Source: Paeniglutamicibacter psychrophenolicus (lineage in GTDB: Bacteria; Actinomycetota; Actinomycetes; Actinomycetales; Micrococcaceae). From it: a stretch of DNA of 64,000 nt. Position numbers and translations under genes: made by a program. The stretch lies in assembly GCF_017876575.1 (NCBI RefSeq), contig NZ_JAGIOE010000002.1, positions 19,775 to 83,774 of the forward strand. Reading direction: 5' to 3'. Under the pieces are notes generated by a model. That model saw only the letters and a program-made list of their open reading frames with translations, ran no database searches and was not told where the DNA came from. This document shows, in pieces, positions 41,101-49,429 of the stretch (position 1 is the stretch's first letter; each line of letters starts with the position of its first letter).

Positions 41101-43677
41101 CCGATGGGTCCCCCAGTCATTACGCGCTTGGAAGGTCTGCTTGCTGGCTTTCACATCCCAGTTCGCACCACTGGCCCTATCCACATGGGCACGCGGGTCC
41201 TTGATCAGATCACGAAGGAACTGCGCATGGATTTCCGGGGCGATCCAGACCGAACCAACCTTCGCCTCAATCTCATCCGCACCCAAGGGACGCGGCAGCA
41301 CATCCTGCAGATCGGTGACATTGCGCTGATACATCGGGTCATCGATTGCCGCTGCGGTGGCGGCATCGAGCTTTTCGCGGATATCCCCGCTGAGGTATTC
41401 GGCACGGGTCTCCATGACCCCCGGTTCACCGGGAACGTCATAGACCAAATCCCCCAGCGCTTCGCGCGCCTGTGCTGGTTCGGTGCCCAGCAAGGAAGCA
41501 ATATATTCCAGATCAACTTCACCCACGGCATCCAGGGTGACGACCAAGCCCTCGGCGGGGGTGTCCACCCCGCGCACGGGCTTGCGCGGCTGAACCTGGC
41601 GTTCGGTCAGCAGTGCTGCCGGGGCCGCACTTTGGGTTCCCTCATCAAAGTACTCAAGGGCTGACACCAAGGGGCCGTAGGGGTCTTTGCGCAGCGTAGC
41701 CATGACGCGCGGCTGTATGCGGGAGAGGATGTCATTCCCGTGCTCGTCCGTGCGTCCCGTGCGCCGCTGACCGAACCGGTTAATCGGCCCGTACTTTGCC
41801 GCGTATTGCTCGTATTTGGTCGCCAGTTCAGCGCGAGCGGTCACCAATTCATCGGTGTCCTCCACGTTGGAGGCTTCCAGGCTCAAGACCAAGCGTGCTC
41901 CGTCGCGCAATCCAAGGAGGGAACGCAGTTCGGCCTGTTGGGTGGCGGGGACTGTCAGCGGCTCGGCGACCCTGTTAGAGCTGACCTGGGTGAAGGTTCC
42001 ATCCTCGAGCGCGGCGATGTGCCCGACCTGTTCGCTGGCTGGTGTTTGCGGCATACGCGCTGCTGCTTGCACTTCGGCGGCGCGCAGGTCTTCTCCCATC
42101 CCCCGGCCTGCGGCCACGGCGGTGGTGGCAATCTCCTGCAACTGCTCATGCAGCTGTGCGGGGACTGCCTGCAAGTCATCGGTCCGCACGTTCACGGTGG
42201 CGTTGCCGTACATACCGTTGCCCACTTCAATCTCCCCCAGGACCTTGTCCGAGTTCTGGGTGAAGTAGTTATTGATGCGTGCTTCGGCCCCGGATGCGGT
42301 GGCGACGGGCCGGGAATCCAGCCACTCTGCATTCCCTGGTTCTTCTCCTGGCAGGCGGCGGCGGAAGACCAGGACATCGGTCAGTGCGTCCGTGCCGGCT
42401 GCCCTGCGGTGTGCCCCGTTGGGCAGCCGCACCGCGCCCAAAAGGTCCGCATTATCAAAGATTTCCCGTCGCGCGGCCGGATTCTGCGCATCAAGGGTGA
42501 AGGCCGAGGAAACCACTCCCACCACACCCCCGGGACGGGTGAGATCCAGGGACTTGATGATGAAGTGGTTGTGCATCGAGTGCCGGCCCTGGTTGTGGGT
42601 CGTATCGTGCAAGATGTTCCGGCCAAAGGGCACGTTGCCCACCGTGGCATCGAAACGTGCCGAACCGAACTGCGAGTCCGCAAAGGACTCGGTACGGATC
42701 GTGGCTCCTGGGTACAAAGCTTGGGAAATACCTGCGGTGATGGGGTCCAGCTCCACCCCGGTCATGGTGGCTCCCTCCGGTGCCAAACCAATGAAGGTGC
42801 CAGCACCGGACCCTGGCTCCAAAACATTGCCGCCCTCGAAGCCCAGGGTTTGCAGGGTCTGCCAGATCTCGGTGGCCAGTGCCGGGTCGGTGTAGTGGGC
42901 ATTGATGACCGTGCGGTTCGCCGCCCGGTATTCGGCCTCGGTGAGGAGTTCGCGCAACTCTGCGCGATCCTCGGCATATTCGGGGCGGTTTTCGTCAAAG
43001 ACTTCTGCCACCCCGGTGGCTCCCCAGCTGCCCCACCGGGCCAGGATTTCCTTCTCCGATGCGCTGGCCTCACGCTCGGCCTCTTGTAGCCCGCGCAAGG
43101 TGCGCAAGGCTTCAAGGTTGGCGCGGAACCGCGCCCTGGCGCCCGAGGGTGCCAAGGCATCCTGGTTGACTGGAATGAACCGTGAGAGCGTTTCTACTGG
43201 TTCAGGTCGTGTCCCATCTCTTCCTGCTGCAATTCCTCCAGGGTCTCGCGGTGAAGCCGGTTCACTTCCTTCATGTATTCCAGATAGACGCCCATCGTGC
43301 TCGGTTCCTCGTCCTCGTCCGGCTCCTCCTCCAAGTCCTCCGGCTGTGGGGTCAACATCTCGGCCCTCACGATTTCCTCCGCCTGCATCTTCGCGCCCGT
43401 CAACCTCCCGACCTTCTCCAAATAGGTCTCCCCCGGCGAATCGGGTCCAGCGATCTGCACCTGCAGACTGTCCACGCTGTTCTCCGCTTCCTCCCCCAGG
43501 TTCGTGAACCAGGCTTCCGGGTCCACTATCAGTTCGTACTGGCTCGGGGCCAGGGTCTTCCACGCGTTCTGTGCGAACTTGCCGTATGTGTTCATCACGA
43601 ACCTCCTCGGGTTCTGGAAAGAGAAAATCATCCAGGGATATTTGGCCCTGAACCTGGGTTTTGCGCGCTCTGGCCAC
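38134..43677 (-). CDS. Giant DNA-methylase / SNF2-helicase protein
   Basis: A protein of about 1847 aa. A disordered N-terminus leads to an adenine-methylase domain: AHYTDPALATEIWQTL, motif I NVLEPGSGAGTFIG, and motif IV NVPFG in place of NPPY. A SNF2-type helicase follows: HEVGAGKTAEMV as Walker A, DELHDFKN as motif II, GATATPIAN, and QRHGRIIRQGNQNPEVE as motif VI. This family is frequent on plasmids and conjugative elements and may shield incoming DNA; the role is not settled. The GTG at 43677 has GGGAG seven bases upstream and gives ARKTQVQGQISLDDFLF, a natural start. The first 160 codons overlap two other genes. Confidence 0.82.
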   Translation of the reverse strand: MARARKTQVQGQISLDDFLFPEPEEVRDEHIRQVRTERVEDPGPEPVRTDSGPGSLVHEPGGGSGEQRGQSAGADRWTRFAGGDLFGEGREVDGREDAGGGNREGRDVDPTAGGLGGGAGRGRGTEHDGRLSGIHEGSEPASPRDPGGIAAGRDGTRPEPVETLSRFIPVNQDALAPSGARARFRANLEALRTLRGLQEAEREASASEKEILARWGSWGATGVAEVFDENRPEYAEDRAELRELLTEAEYRAANRTVINAHYTDPALATEIWQTLQTLGFEGGNVLEPGSGAGTFIGLAPEGATMTGVELDPITAGISQALYPGATIRTESFADSQFGSARFDATVGNVPFGRNILHDTTHNQGRHSMHNHFIIKSLDLTRPGGVVGVVSSAFTLDAQNPAARREIFDNADLLGAVRLPNGAHRRAAGTDALTDVLVFRRRLPGEEPGNAEWLDSRPVATASGAEARINNYFTQNSDKVLGEIEVGNGMYGNATVNVRTDDLQAVPAQLHEQLQEIATTAVAAGRGMGEDLRAAEVQAAARMPQTPASEQVGHIAALEDGTFTQVSSNRVAEPLTVPATQQAELRSLLGLRDGARLVLSLEASNVEDTDELVTARAELATKYEQYAAKYGPINRFGQRRTGRTDEHGNDILSRIQPRVMATLRKDPYGPLVSALEYFDEGTQSAAPAALLTERQVQPRKPVRGVDTPAEGLVVTLDAVGEVDLEYIASLLGTEPAQAREALGDLVYDVPGEPGVMETRAEYLSGDIREKLDAATAAAIDDPMYQRNVTDLQDVLPRPLGADEIEAKVGSVWIAPEIHAQFLRDLIKDPRAHVDRASGANWDVKASKQTFQARNDWGTHRMAAGEIFKNLLEQRRVQVTDPDPDDEKGNRRIVNPTETTAAQEKAQMIKERFSEWVWEDPARTVVLTDEYNRRFNSLVLRDYSIEGERLTFPGLVQSWKPRPHQRAAVARMISEPSVGLFHEVGAGKTAEMVMGAMELRRLGMTNKPAVVVPNHMLDQFAREWLQIYPQAQILAASSADLKGDKRREFVARAAANDWDAVIMTRNAFERIELSPESEEKYVMREIGKSRRELDAASARAAERGEKSMTVKKMETRLQAQEEKMKVLRDRPVDPGITFEQTGIDYLIVDELHDFKNLETPSNISDAAIDGSKRAADLHAKVDYLRETHGDRVITGATATPIANSVTEMYVMQRYLRPDLLEKAGINDFDTWAATFGEVVSEMEMSVAGGDSFKLKERFAKFQNVPELLKMFHTFADVKTAEDLQLPVPDLAAREDGKRLPRMVIVEPSAELSDYIADIGERAEAVQARQVDPREDNMLKISGDGRKAALDMRLVDPTLEMLEASTKTGAAADVIAGVYEKTKERIFMDPSTKEDHPTPGALQIVFCDLGTPSKDWNVYDQLKDDLAARGVPGEKVRFMHEAKNDAEKGRLFAACRSGDVAVLIGSTQKMGVGTNIQNRAVHLVDMDAPWRPADVSQRHGRIIRQGNQNPEVEISQVVTKGSFDTFMWQTLERKSKFIDQIMRGKLDVREIEDVGENTLSFAEVKAISSGNPLILEKSKAEQELSRLERLSRAWNRNQASLVHRKDGAETKGRVQIDNLPKLQAAAARTTGEVGGDSFAMTIKGTRHDKRTDAAEALGTWVKENTSFRPPMHAERDAGIAGTLAGHNVRVVEGMGILGDINSSPVRFHIDQAPGVYVEVGRETAMNPNVGLIQRLENQINRLPQAVVKLESAIEETRQEYRDAAAALREPFKHADALQVARWDVERIGRQMRGEENPQPTFDAELKTMQKIQRANSPVPAGTRGSALATEPAVASTRRGASTVDRADMER
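43194..43595 (-). CDS. 134-aa acidic protein nested out of frame in the helicase gene
   Basis: This 133-134-aa frame lies wholly within the helicase 5' region, in another reading frame of the same strand. It starts MNTYGKFAQNAWKTLAPSQY after a perfect GAGGAGG placed six bases before the ATG. It reads like a real folded protein: DPEAWFTNLGEEAENSVDSL, then GPDSPGETYLEKVGRLTGAK, ending in an acidic linker and helix. Similar short proteins are known to me just upstream of such helicases in actinobacterial elements, but I cannot name the family. Codon choice is more usual in this frame than in the GGA-rich helicase frame. Function unknown. Confidence 0.72.
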   Translation of the reverse strand: MNTYGKFAQNAWKTLAPSQYELIVDPEAWFTNLGEEAENSVDSLQVQIAGPDSPGETYLEKVGRLTGAKMQAEEIVRAEMLTPQPEDLEEEPDEDEEPSTMGVYLEYMKEVNRLHRETLEELQQEEMGHDLNQ

Positions 43678-44338
43678 GTGTCGTCTCCCGGGGTGAGATT
43701 GCTGGTTTCTTACCAGCGTATCCATCCCCGGCCAGCCCATCCTGGCGCAGCGCACGAATGATCGTTGATCGACTGACCTCGAATTTCTCCGCAATGCGGT
43801 CAAGCGACCACTCTTCGTGCTCTCTCAGCCTGCGTGCCTCGCGCACATCATGAGGTTGCAAGCGTGGGGGCCGGCCTCCCTTGCCGGTGGCCGCCCCCAG
43901 ACCGGCCATGGTGCGTTCGCGGATCAGTTCGCGCTCCATCTCGGCCACCGAGGCAATGATCCCGAACATCATGCGTCCCTGCATCGTGGTGGTGTCGATG
44001 CCTTCGGCCAGGGAGCGGAAGGCGATCTTGCGTTCCTTGAGCGTGTCGAGCAGTTCAGCCAGGCCGCGCACGGTGCGGCCCAATCGATCCAGCTGGGTGA
44101 CCACCAAGGTGTTGCCCGGCTGCATGGCACGCAGGCAGGCATCCAGTTCTGGGCGCACCACGGTTGCCCCTGGCTTCCCTTGGTCTGCATACACGTCATA
44201 ACAGCCTGCGGCGATGAGTTGCTGGCGCTGGCTCTCCAGGTCGTGGTCCCTGGTGCAGGCACGGGCATAGCCCAGAGAAACGCCCTCGGGGACCATGCGT
44301 GGTTCCTCCGCGCCGTCCAGTCTTTCCGGCCGATCCAT
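43628..44338 (-). CDS. Serine-recombinase (resolvase/invertase) family protein with Cys at the catalytic Ser position
   Basis: A 236-aa protein of the resolvase/invertase type. It has the N-terminal GYARACTRDHD, LDRLGRTVRGLAELLDTL with the conserved arginines, MMFGIIASVAEMERELIRER and a C-terminal HTH (EWSLDRIAEKFEVSRSTIIR). Family members read ARVST or similar, where Ser is the nucleophile; here the codon is TGC, giving Cys. It may be inactive as a recombinase, act through Cys, or only bind DNA. The ATG after GAGGGG was chosen. The 3' end overlaps the helicase start by 50 bp. Confidence 0.85.
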   Translation of the reverse strand: MDRPERLDGAEEPRMVPEGVSLGYARACTRDHDLESQRQQLIAAGCYDVYADQGKPGATVVRPELDACLRAMQPGNTLVVTQLDRLGRTVRGLAELLDTLKERKIAFRSLAEGIDTTTMQGRMMFGIIASVAEMERELIRERTMAGLGAATGKGGRPPRLQPHDVREARRLREHEEWSLDRIAEKFEVSRSTIIRALRQDGLAGDGYAGKKPAISPRETTRGQSAQNPGSGPNIPG

Positions 44339-44460
44339 GCTGCATTCCCCTCGGTGGGCTTGGACCCGTTTCAGGGTCGTGGGTCCAGCATACATGTTTC
44401 GTACTTGGTTTGTGACTAAATTGTTGATTCCCATTTTTCACGTCATCACGAGCGCGAGCC

Positions 44461-44548
44461 CTGGTCCCGCTGCACACTCGTGGTCCATGCCAAATAACCC
44501 GGTCCCTCAACAGGTGGGCCGGGCGGGAGCGTCTTGGACCACGGGAAC
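44461..44548. repeat. Dispersed repeat, copy C (partial)
   Basis: A shorter relative of copies A (16577-16756) and B (18176-18354), in the same orientation. Shared blocks are GCACACTCGTGGTC, AACAGGTGGGCCGGGCGGG and TTGGACCACGGGAAC. It lies upstream of the recombinase gene. The region from 44339 to 45192 has no convincing gene and consists mainly of repeats. Confidence 0.6.
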
Positions 44549-44653
44549 GACGCCGAAACCCACGACGATTGGGAGCGTGTGCATGATCGCCGGCAGCGGC
44601 AGGCGGGATTCAGGGCGGAACGTAACCTGGCGGTGGTGTGCACGCGGTCGGTG

Positions 44654-44727
44654 GGGTCCCGGCGTCCACCTGTGTGCGGGAAAAGACCGAAGGAAATATC
44701 TTTTGCCGTGCCCATGTGGTCGCGGGG
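44654..44727. repeat. 74-bp inverted hairpin repeat, right copy
   Basis: Partner of 37961-38034 in inverted orientation, with two differences (A to G and A to C in one hairpin arm). It lies 316 bp upstream of the recombinase start. The two copies bracket a 6.77-kb unit of recombinase, helicase and nested gene. Confidence 0.8.
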
Positions 44728-44750
44728 CTAGCCACGGATTTAAGGGACAG

Positions 44751-44867
44751 CCCCCACGGCCGCACACCTTGGGGGAAAGCGCGGACGCGGGGGCTGGTTA
44801 TCCCGCCCGGTGGCCTCTTGGGGGACGGCGCTTCCGGGCGAACGCCCTACATTACGCACTCACCCGA
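44751..44867. repeat. Direct repeat of about 115 bp, copy 1
   Basis: Similar to 45466-45580 at roughly 70 percent. Best blocks are CCCCCACG, CCTTGGGGG, ATCCCG and TGGGGGAC. The CCCCCA...TGGGGG arms form a hairpin. The two copies flank the frameshifted excisionase-like gene. Confidence 0.55.
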
Positions 44868-45192
44868 GCGAGTGCAAAAGTCGCGTTCGACCAGGTGTGC
44901 ATTCGGCGGTACGTCGTGGAGGTACTCAGGATTGCAAGCGGCCCCGCGCTTGTCCTATAGACCGATCCGCCACCGCGACATTTCCCCGGGAAGGGCTCTG
45001 TCCACCGCATCTTGGCCGGAACAGGCCCGGCACCGGACCATTCCAGAGATCCAGGCGGGCCTCGGTCACGGTACAGACGGGCTGTTTTCTTCCGGTTTTA
45101 CAGTTCCTGAAACCTCATTCCGGAACAAGTCAGGCGTGACCCATGGTAGCCACCGTCGCTGGGAGCGATGGACATCATTGATAGGGGACGAA

Positions 45193-45416
45193 ATGATTGA
45201 CCTGAAAAGCTTTGAGGATGCCCACTACCTGGCGGTGACCGAGGTGGCCCTGGCGACGCGCGTGTCAAAAATGACGGGCACCGGATGGTGCACGAGGGGG
45301 AGCTCCCGACGGTCCGCTTCGGCCGGTCCTACTGGGTTCCCGCCCTGGCCGTCCAGGATTACCTGGTCGCCGAACCCCACGCCGCGGCCCCGGGGCGGCG
45401 TCACGCTGCACCCTAG
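45193..45416 (+). pseudogene. Excisionase/BldC-like HTH gene with a frameshift
   Basis: The first 28 codons give MIDLKSFEDAHYLAVTEVAL then ATRVSKMT. A one-base loss near 45271 is needed to continue into YRMVHEGELPTVRFGRSYWV then PALAVQDYL. The restored product is a MerR-like HTH_17 protein of about 74 aa, as found in excisionases and BldC. GGGG lies before the ATG. Decay of this gene suggests that an integrated element here has lost its excision control, unless the shift is a sequencing error. Confidence 0.7.
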
Positions 45417-45465
45417 CTGAGGGATCTACCGCCCCCGGATGCGCCGTTCGGGCCCCAAAAGGAAA

Positions 45466-45580
45466 ACCCCCACGACCGCACGCCTTGGGGGCAGGCACAG
45501 AAGCTGAGGGCTCGTATCCCGTCCGGCGGCCACCTGGGGGACAGCGCATCCGAACGAACATCCCACGCTACCTTCACCGT
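45466..45580. repeat. Direct repeat of about 115 bp, copy 2
   Basis: Second copy of 44751-44867. On the minus strand the hairpin CCCCCA...TGGGGG is followed by TTTT, so it could also stop leftward transcription coming from the Lrp gene. Confidence 0.55.
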
Positions 45581-45661
45581 AAACGTGATGCAAAACGCCG
45601 CAACCCATCGCTGACCCTCCTACGGGGACACCTCCGTACTCCTGGGCATTGCCGGGTTCGT

Positions 45662-46126
45662 CTACCGTTTGGCGGCGCGCTTAAGCGGCAAGGCGCGAAG
45701 CGCCACCGATTGCTTCATCACGATGGTCGATTTCAGGCTCCTGAGGCCCGGAAGTTTGATCAGTACCTCGTCATAGAGGCGCTGGTATGCCGATTGGTCG
45801 GCAGCGACTATGCGCAAGATGTAGTCCGGCACACCGAAGAGCCGCTGGGCCTCGATGATCTCCGGAACCTCTGCCAGTGCATCGTCAAACGCAGTTACCC
45901 CGGTGGCGCGGTTCAGCGTCGCGAAGGCGATGGCCTCAAACTGCAAGCCGACTTCGCCGGGGTTGACCACTGCGCGATAGCCCTGAATGACGCCGGCAGC
46001 TTCAAGGTCTCGGACGCGGCGCTGGCAGCGCGACAGGCTTAACTGCACGTGGCGTGCAAGATCGGTGAGCGTGATTCGACCGTCCCCTTGGAGGCGGGCA
46101 AGAATTTCGCGATCTATGGCGTCCAT
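45662..46126 (-). CDS. Lrp/AsnC-family transcriptional regulator
   Basis: A 154-aa protein with an N-terminal HTH (DREILARLQGDGRITLTDLA, then LSRCQRRVRDLEAAGVI) and the C-terminal RAM sensor domain (GVPDYILRIVAADQSAYQRL). It is divergent from the aminotransferase gene. By the usual rule for such pairs it responds to an amino acid and controls the aminotransferase and permease. Confidence 0.88.
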   Translation of the reverse strand: MDAIDREILARLQGDGRITLTDLARHVQLSLSRCQRRVRDLEAAGVIQGYRAVVNPGEVGLQFEAIAFATLNRATGVTAFDDALAEVPEIIEAQRLFGVPDYILRIVAADQSAYQRLYDEVLIKLPGLRSLKSTIVMKQSVALRALPLKRAAKR

Positions 46127-46238
46127 TCACGAAATCCTACTGCACCGAGGCAAGAGTATTACGAAAGTGAAGAACATCTTGCCTGCATATTCTCCTACTG
46201 TGAGTGGTAACACAAAAGCACTCGATGGGGAGATGGAA

Positions 46239-47483
46239 ATGAGCAGTGAGACCTTGGCGCATAAGCGGCCAACAAGGACGAATGGGGATCATGGGCCTTT
46301 TGACGAGGTCATCGACCGCAGCGTAACCAATTCCTATAAATGGTCAATGGCGCACAAGCTGTTGGCACCGGACGAGGCCGCCGCCGAACCATTGCCAATG
46401 TGGGTTGCCGACACCGATTTCAGAGCGCCACAGCCCGTCATTGATGCACTACAGGCGGCCGTAGACCACGGCGTATTCGGCTACCCGGGAGGGGCAACCG
46501 ACAATTACCGTGCAGCCCTGATTGGCTGGCAGGACAGGAGATTTGGCTGGGATGTGGCACCGGAGTGGATCGTCCCGACATCCGGGATTCTCACCACGCT
46601 CAAGACTGCGGTGCAAGCATTCTCAGCGCCGGGGGATTCGGTCCTGATCCAGCCGCCCGTGTACTCACACTTTCACGACGACATTGTGCAGAACGGCCGC
46701 CACCTAGCACTTGCCCCGTTGGATCGTACGGAGGAGGGCTACCGGTTCAACGCCAGTGTCTTCGAAAAGGCCATTCGCGAGGACACCAAGTTGTTCATCC
46801 TCAGTCATCCTCACAACCCCACGGGGAATGTGTGGAGCGAGGAGGAACTGCGCATCATGGGGGAGATCTGTGCCCGCCACGACGTCATCGTCATCAGCGA
46901 CGAGATCCATGGCGACCTGATCATCAATCCTGCCAAGCGCCACACCCCCTTCGCTTCATTGGGGGAGAGGTTCGCGCAAAACAGCATCACCTGCGTTGCC
47001 CCAAGTAAGACGTTCAACCTCCCAGGGCTGCAAAGCGCCAATGCGATCATCCCGAACCGGAAGCTCCGCAAGGAGCTTGTTCGGCAATTCGAGCGCAATC
47101 TTGCCCCGTTTGTCAACGTGCTCGGCATGGTAGCCGCCGAAGCCGCCTACTCCCACGGGGAACCGTGGTTGGAGGAGATGCTCACCTACCTCCGAGGCAA
47201 CCACGCCCGCTTCGCCAACGCGATCAACACCGCTGCGCCGGGGATCCAGGTGCTCCCCGCAGATTCCCTCTACCTGGCGTGGATGGACTGCCGCGGTTTG
47301 GGGATGGATGCCGAAGCGTTGGACAAATTCATGCTCACCAAGGCACGGGTCTGGCTGGACAAGGGGCAGAAGTTCGGACTCGAGGGCCGCGGGTACATGC
47401 GCGTGAATCTTGGCTGCCCGCGTTCCACGGTGGACGAAGCGATCCATCGAATCCTCACAGCCGTCAACGGGCGACTACCTTAG
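46239..47483 (+). CDS. PatB/MalY-type PLP-dependent C-S lyase or aminotransferase
   Basis: A 414-aa fold-type I PLP enzyme. PLMWVADTDF-like text (PLPMWVADTDFRAPQPVIDA), HPHNPTGNVW, SDEIHGDL and the PLP lysine in PSKTFNLPG (Lys257) are the MalY/PatB pattern; cystathionine beta-lyase activity is the best guess. The ATG after GGGGAG was chosen. It is followed after 245 bp by an APC permease, so uptake and breakdown of a sulfur amino acid is likely. Confidence 0.85.
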   Translation: MSSETLAHKRPTRTNGDHGPFDEVIDRSVTNSYKWSMAHKLLAPDEAAAEPLPMWVADTDFRAPQPVIDALQAAVDHGVFGYPGGATDNYRAALIGWQDRRFGWDVAPEWIVPTSGILTTLKTAVQAFSAPGDSVLIQPPVYSHFHDDIVQNGRHLALAPLDRTEEGYRFNASVFEKAIREDTKLFILSHPHNPTGNVWSEEELRIMGEICARHDVIVISDEIHGDLIINPAKRHTPFASLGERFAQNSITCVAPSKTFNLPGLQSANAIIPNRKLRKELVRQFERNLAPFVNVLGMVAAEAAYSHGEPWLEEMLTYLRGNHARFANAINTAAPGIQVLPADSLYLAWMDCRGLGMDAEALDKFMLTKARVWLDKGQKFGLEGRGYMRVNLGCPRSTVDEAIHRILTAVNGRLP

Positions 47484-47728
47484 CGGTATCCACGGCCTCC
47501 GGACGTCGCCCTGTCGGGGACCCATGCATGACAGCCGGTCGGCCTACTCGAGCCGCCGCCCACGGGCCTTGGATCGGTCGCTCCTCGACCACCGCACCGA
47601 TTCTCGCGGAAACGCCGGAAAGCCATTGAGTTATTCGGGCAGGCCCACCCTGCATATTTTCTTGCGTTGTACCTCACGCCGCTGGCACAGCGGCACCATT
47701 CCAAGACAGAACGGCTGCACACTTCGCA

Positions 47729-49138
47729 ATGGCATCTCTATCTTCCCCTGGCACTCAGGGCACGGAATCCGTTCCGGCCGCGCTTGCCCGGAATCAAGAC
47801 AATCTCAAACGGACCATTGGCCTTTCCGGAGCCATGAGCATCTCGGTGAACCAGATCCTGGGCGGCGGCATTGTTTCGCTCACTGGTGTCGCCATAGCGA
47901 TGACCGGCGGAGGCGTGCCCATCGCCTACGTGCTCGCTGTCATCGTCGTGATCATCAGCTCGGTCCCATATGCCGCACTCGCCGCGGCCTATCCAACCGT
48001 CGGCGGAATCTACACATGGCCGGCAACCCTTATCCATCCCCGCGTCGGATTCCTCCTGGCTTGGCTGATGGTTCTGGGACGAACCTCCCTGAGCCTTTAC
48101 GGCCTTGCGGCCGGTGCCTACTTGAACGCCGTCAATCCCTGGTTTAACCCGGTCTGGGTTGCGGTATCCCTCGTGACGATCTTCTTCCTTGCCAACATTG
48201 CCGGTTCGCTCTTCTCCGCCAGACTCGGCGTCGTCTTCATGGTCACCATGCTGGCCGGGTTCCTGGTGTTCGCCTTTTACGGCATGTCAAAAGTGAACTG
48301 GGAGATCTACCCCGAGGTCATGCCAGAGGGCCTGGTGCCATTGCTGAGCGCTGCGGCGTTGCTGTCCTTCGCCACGGGCGGCGCCTTCGGCGTGGCCGAA
48401 CTGGGACGGGAAATGAAGAACCCCGGACGCGACATCCCGTTGGCCATGATTGGGGGCACGGGGCTGGTCGGCGTGCTCTATGTTCTTGTGGCCCTGCCGG
48501 CGGTCGGCGTCCTGCCAATCTCTGAGGTTGCTGGCCAGCCGCTGTCCACTGTGGCCGCAGAATTCCTGCCGCATGGACTGTGGCTGTTCTTTATCTTGGC
48601 AGGCGCCATGGTGGCACTGATCAGCACCATGAACTCCGAGTTCTCCTGGGGACCCAAGGGACTGCTGGCCGCCAGCGACGATGGGTGGCTTCCGCGGAAG
48701 ATGGGTGCGGTCAACAAACGGTTCGGCACACCCCACTGGCTACTGCTGATCCTTTACTTCCTGGGCGTCATCCCGGCGATGGTTGGAGTGGACATTTCCA
48801 TGATCGGCACTGCAGCGTCGGTGTTCGTACAGGTCATGTTCATGGTCATCGTTATTTGCTCGCTGATCATGCGACACAAGATGCCGCAGCTGCACGAAAC
48901 AGCACCTTTCAAGCTCAACAAGGGGCTGCATTACACCATCGCGGTCGTTGCCGTGCTGCTCTCGGCATATCAGGGATACTTGCTCCTGGACTACTTTGAT
49001 GCCCGGGCTTGGATCGCCTGCGCGGTGTGGGTTGGTGTCGGCGTCATTATCAGCATCGCCCGCTATCCAGTGGTCAAGCGGACGCTGCAAGAGCGCGCAC
49101 ACGCTCTGCGAGAAACGACGACGCCAACGATGGACTAA
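47729..49138 (+). CDS. APC-superfamily amino-acid permease
   Basis: A 469-aa protein with about 12 hydrophobic segments. The first helix contains SISVNQILGGGIVSLTG, a variant of the APC substrate loop. It probably imports the substrate of the PatB/MalY-like enzyme encoded upstream. I see no clear binding site before the ATG. The 245-bp gap ahead of it has no gene. Confidence 0.85.
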   Translation: MASLSSPGTQGTESVPAALARNQDNLKRTIGLSGAMSISVNQILGGGIVSLTGVAIAMTGGGVPIAYVLAVIVVIISSVPYAALAAAYPTVGGIYTWPATLIHPRVGFLLAWLMVLGRTSLSLYGLAAGAYLNAVNPWFNPVWVAVSLVTIFFLANIAGSLFSARLGVVFMVTMLAGFLVFAFYGMSKVNWEIYPEVMPEGLVPLLSAAALLSFATGGAFGVAELGREMKNPGRDIPLAMIGGTGLVGVLYVLVALPAVGVLPISEVAGQPLSTVAAEFLPHGLWLFFILAGAMVALISTMNSEFSWGPKGLLAASDDGWLPRKMGAVNKRFGTPHWLLLILYFLGVIPAMVGVDISMIGTAASVFVQVMFMVIVICSLIMRHKMPQLHETAPFKLNKGLHYTIAVVAVLLSAYQGYLLLDYFDARAWIACAVWVGVGVIISIARYPVVKRTLQERAHALRETTTPTMD

Positions 49139-49274
49139 GATTGTTTGTCCGGAAATAGGCGCAGCGCCGGATACAGAATTTTCCGGGCTGGCCCCGCAGC
49201 ACAGCCAGGGGCTTGTGACCTTGGTGTCGGGCCATAAACTCCGAAGATCGGTCCCTGATTCACCGAAGGGAAAT

Positions 49275-49326
49275 CAGGGCAACTGCCGGACGCACCGCGC
49301 CAGCGGGGCGTCCGGCAATTGCCCTG
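49275..49326. terminator. Long hairpin between convergent permease and TauE genes
   Basis: A 19-bp stem with one mismatch and a 14-base loop. No T-run follows, so an intrinsic terminator is not certain. The place, between two converging genes, supports the reading. Confidence 0.5.
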
Positions 49327-49429
49327 GGGCCCTGGAACTGCTGGGATCCTGTGGGGAGCATATGATGCGTCACCCATTGATTCAAGTGTGAGCAAAAGCG
49401 TTTCAACGCGTCCCGGCCACCGCGCACAG

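Noticed and set aside
38629..43089. Several plus-strand frames of 300-560 aa
   Set aside because: All lie opposite the methylase/helicase gene and lack any recognisable motif.
47484..47728. Possible tRNA or riboswitch ahead of the permease
   Set aside because: No cloverleaf or known aptamer pattern could be seen by eye.
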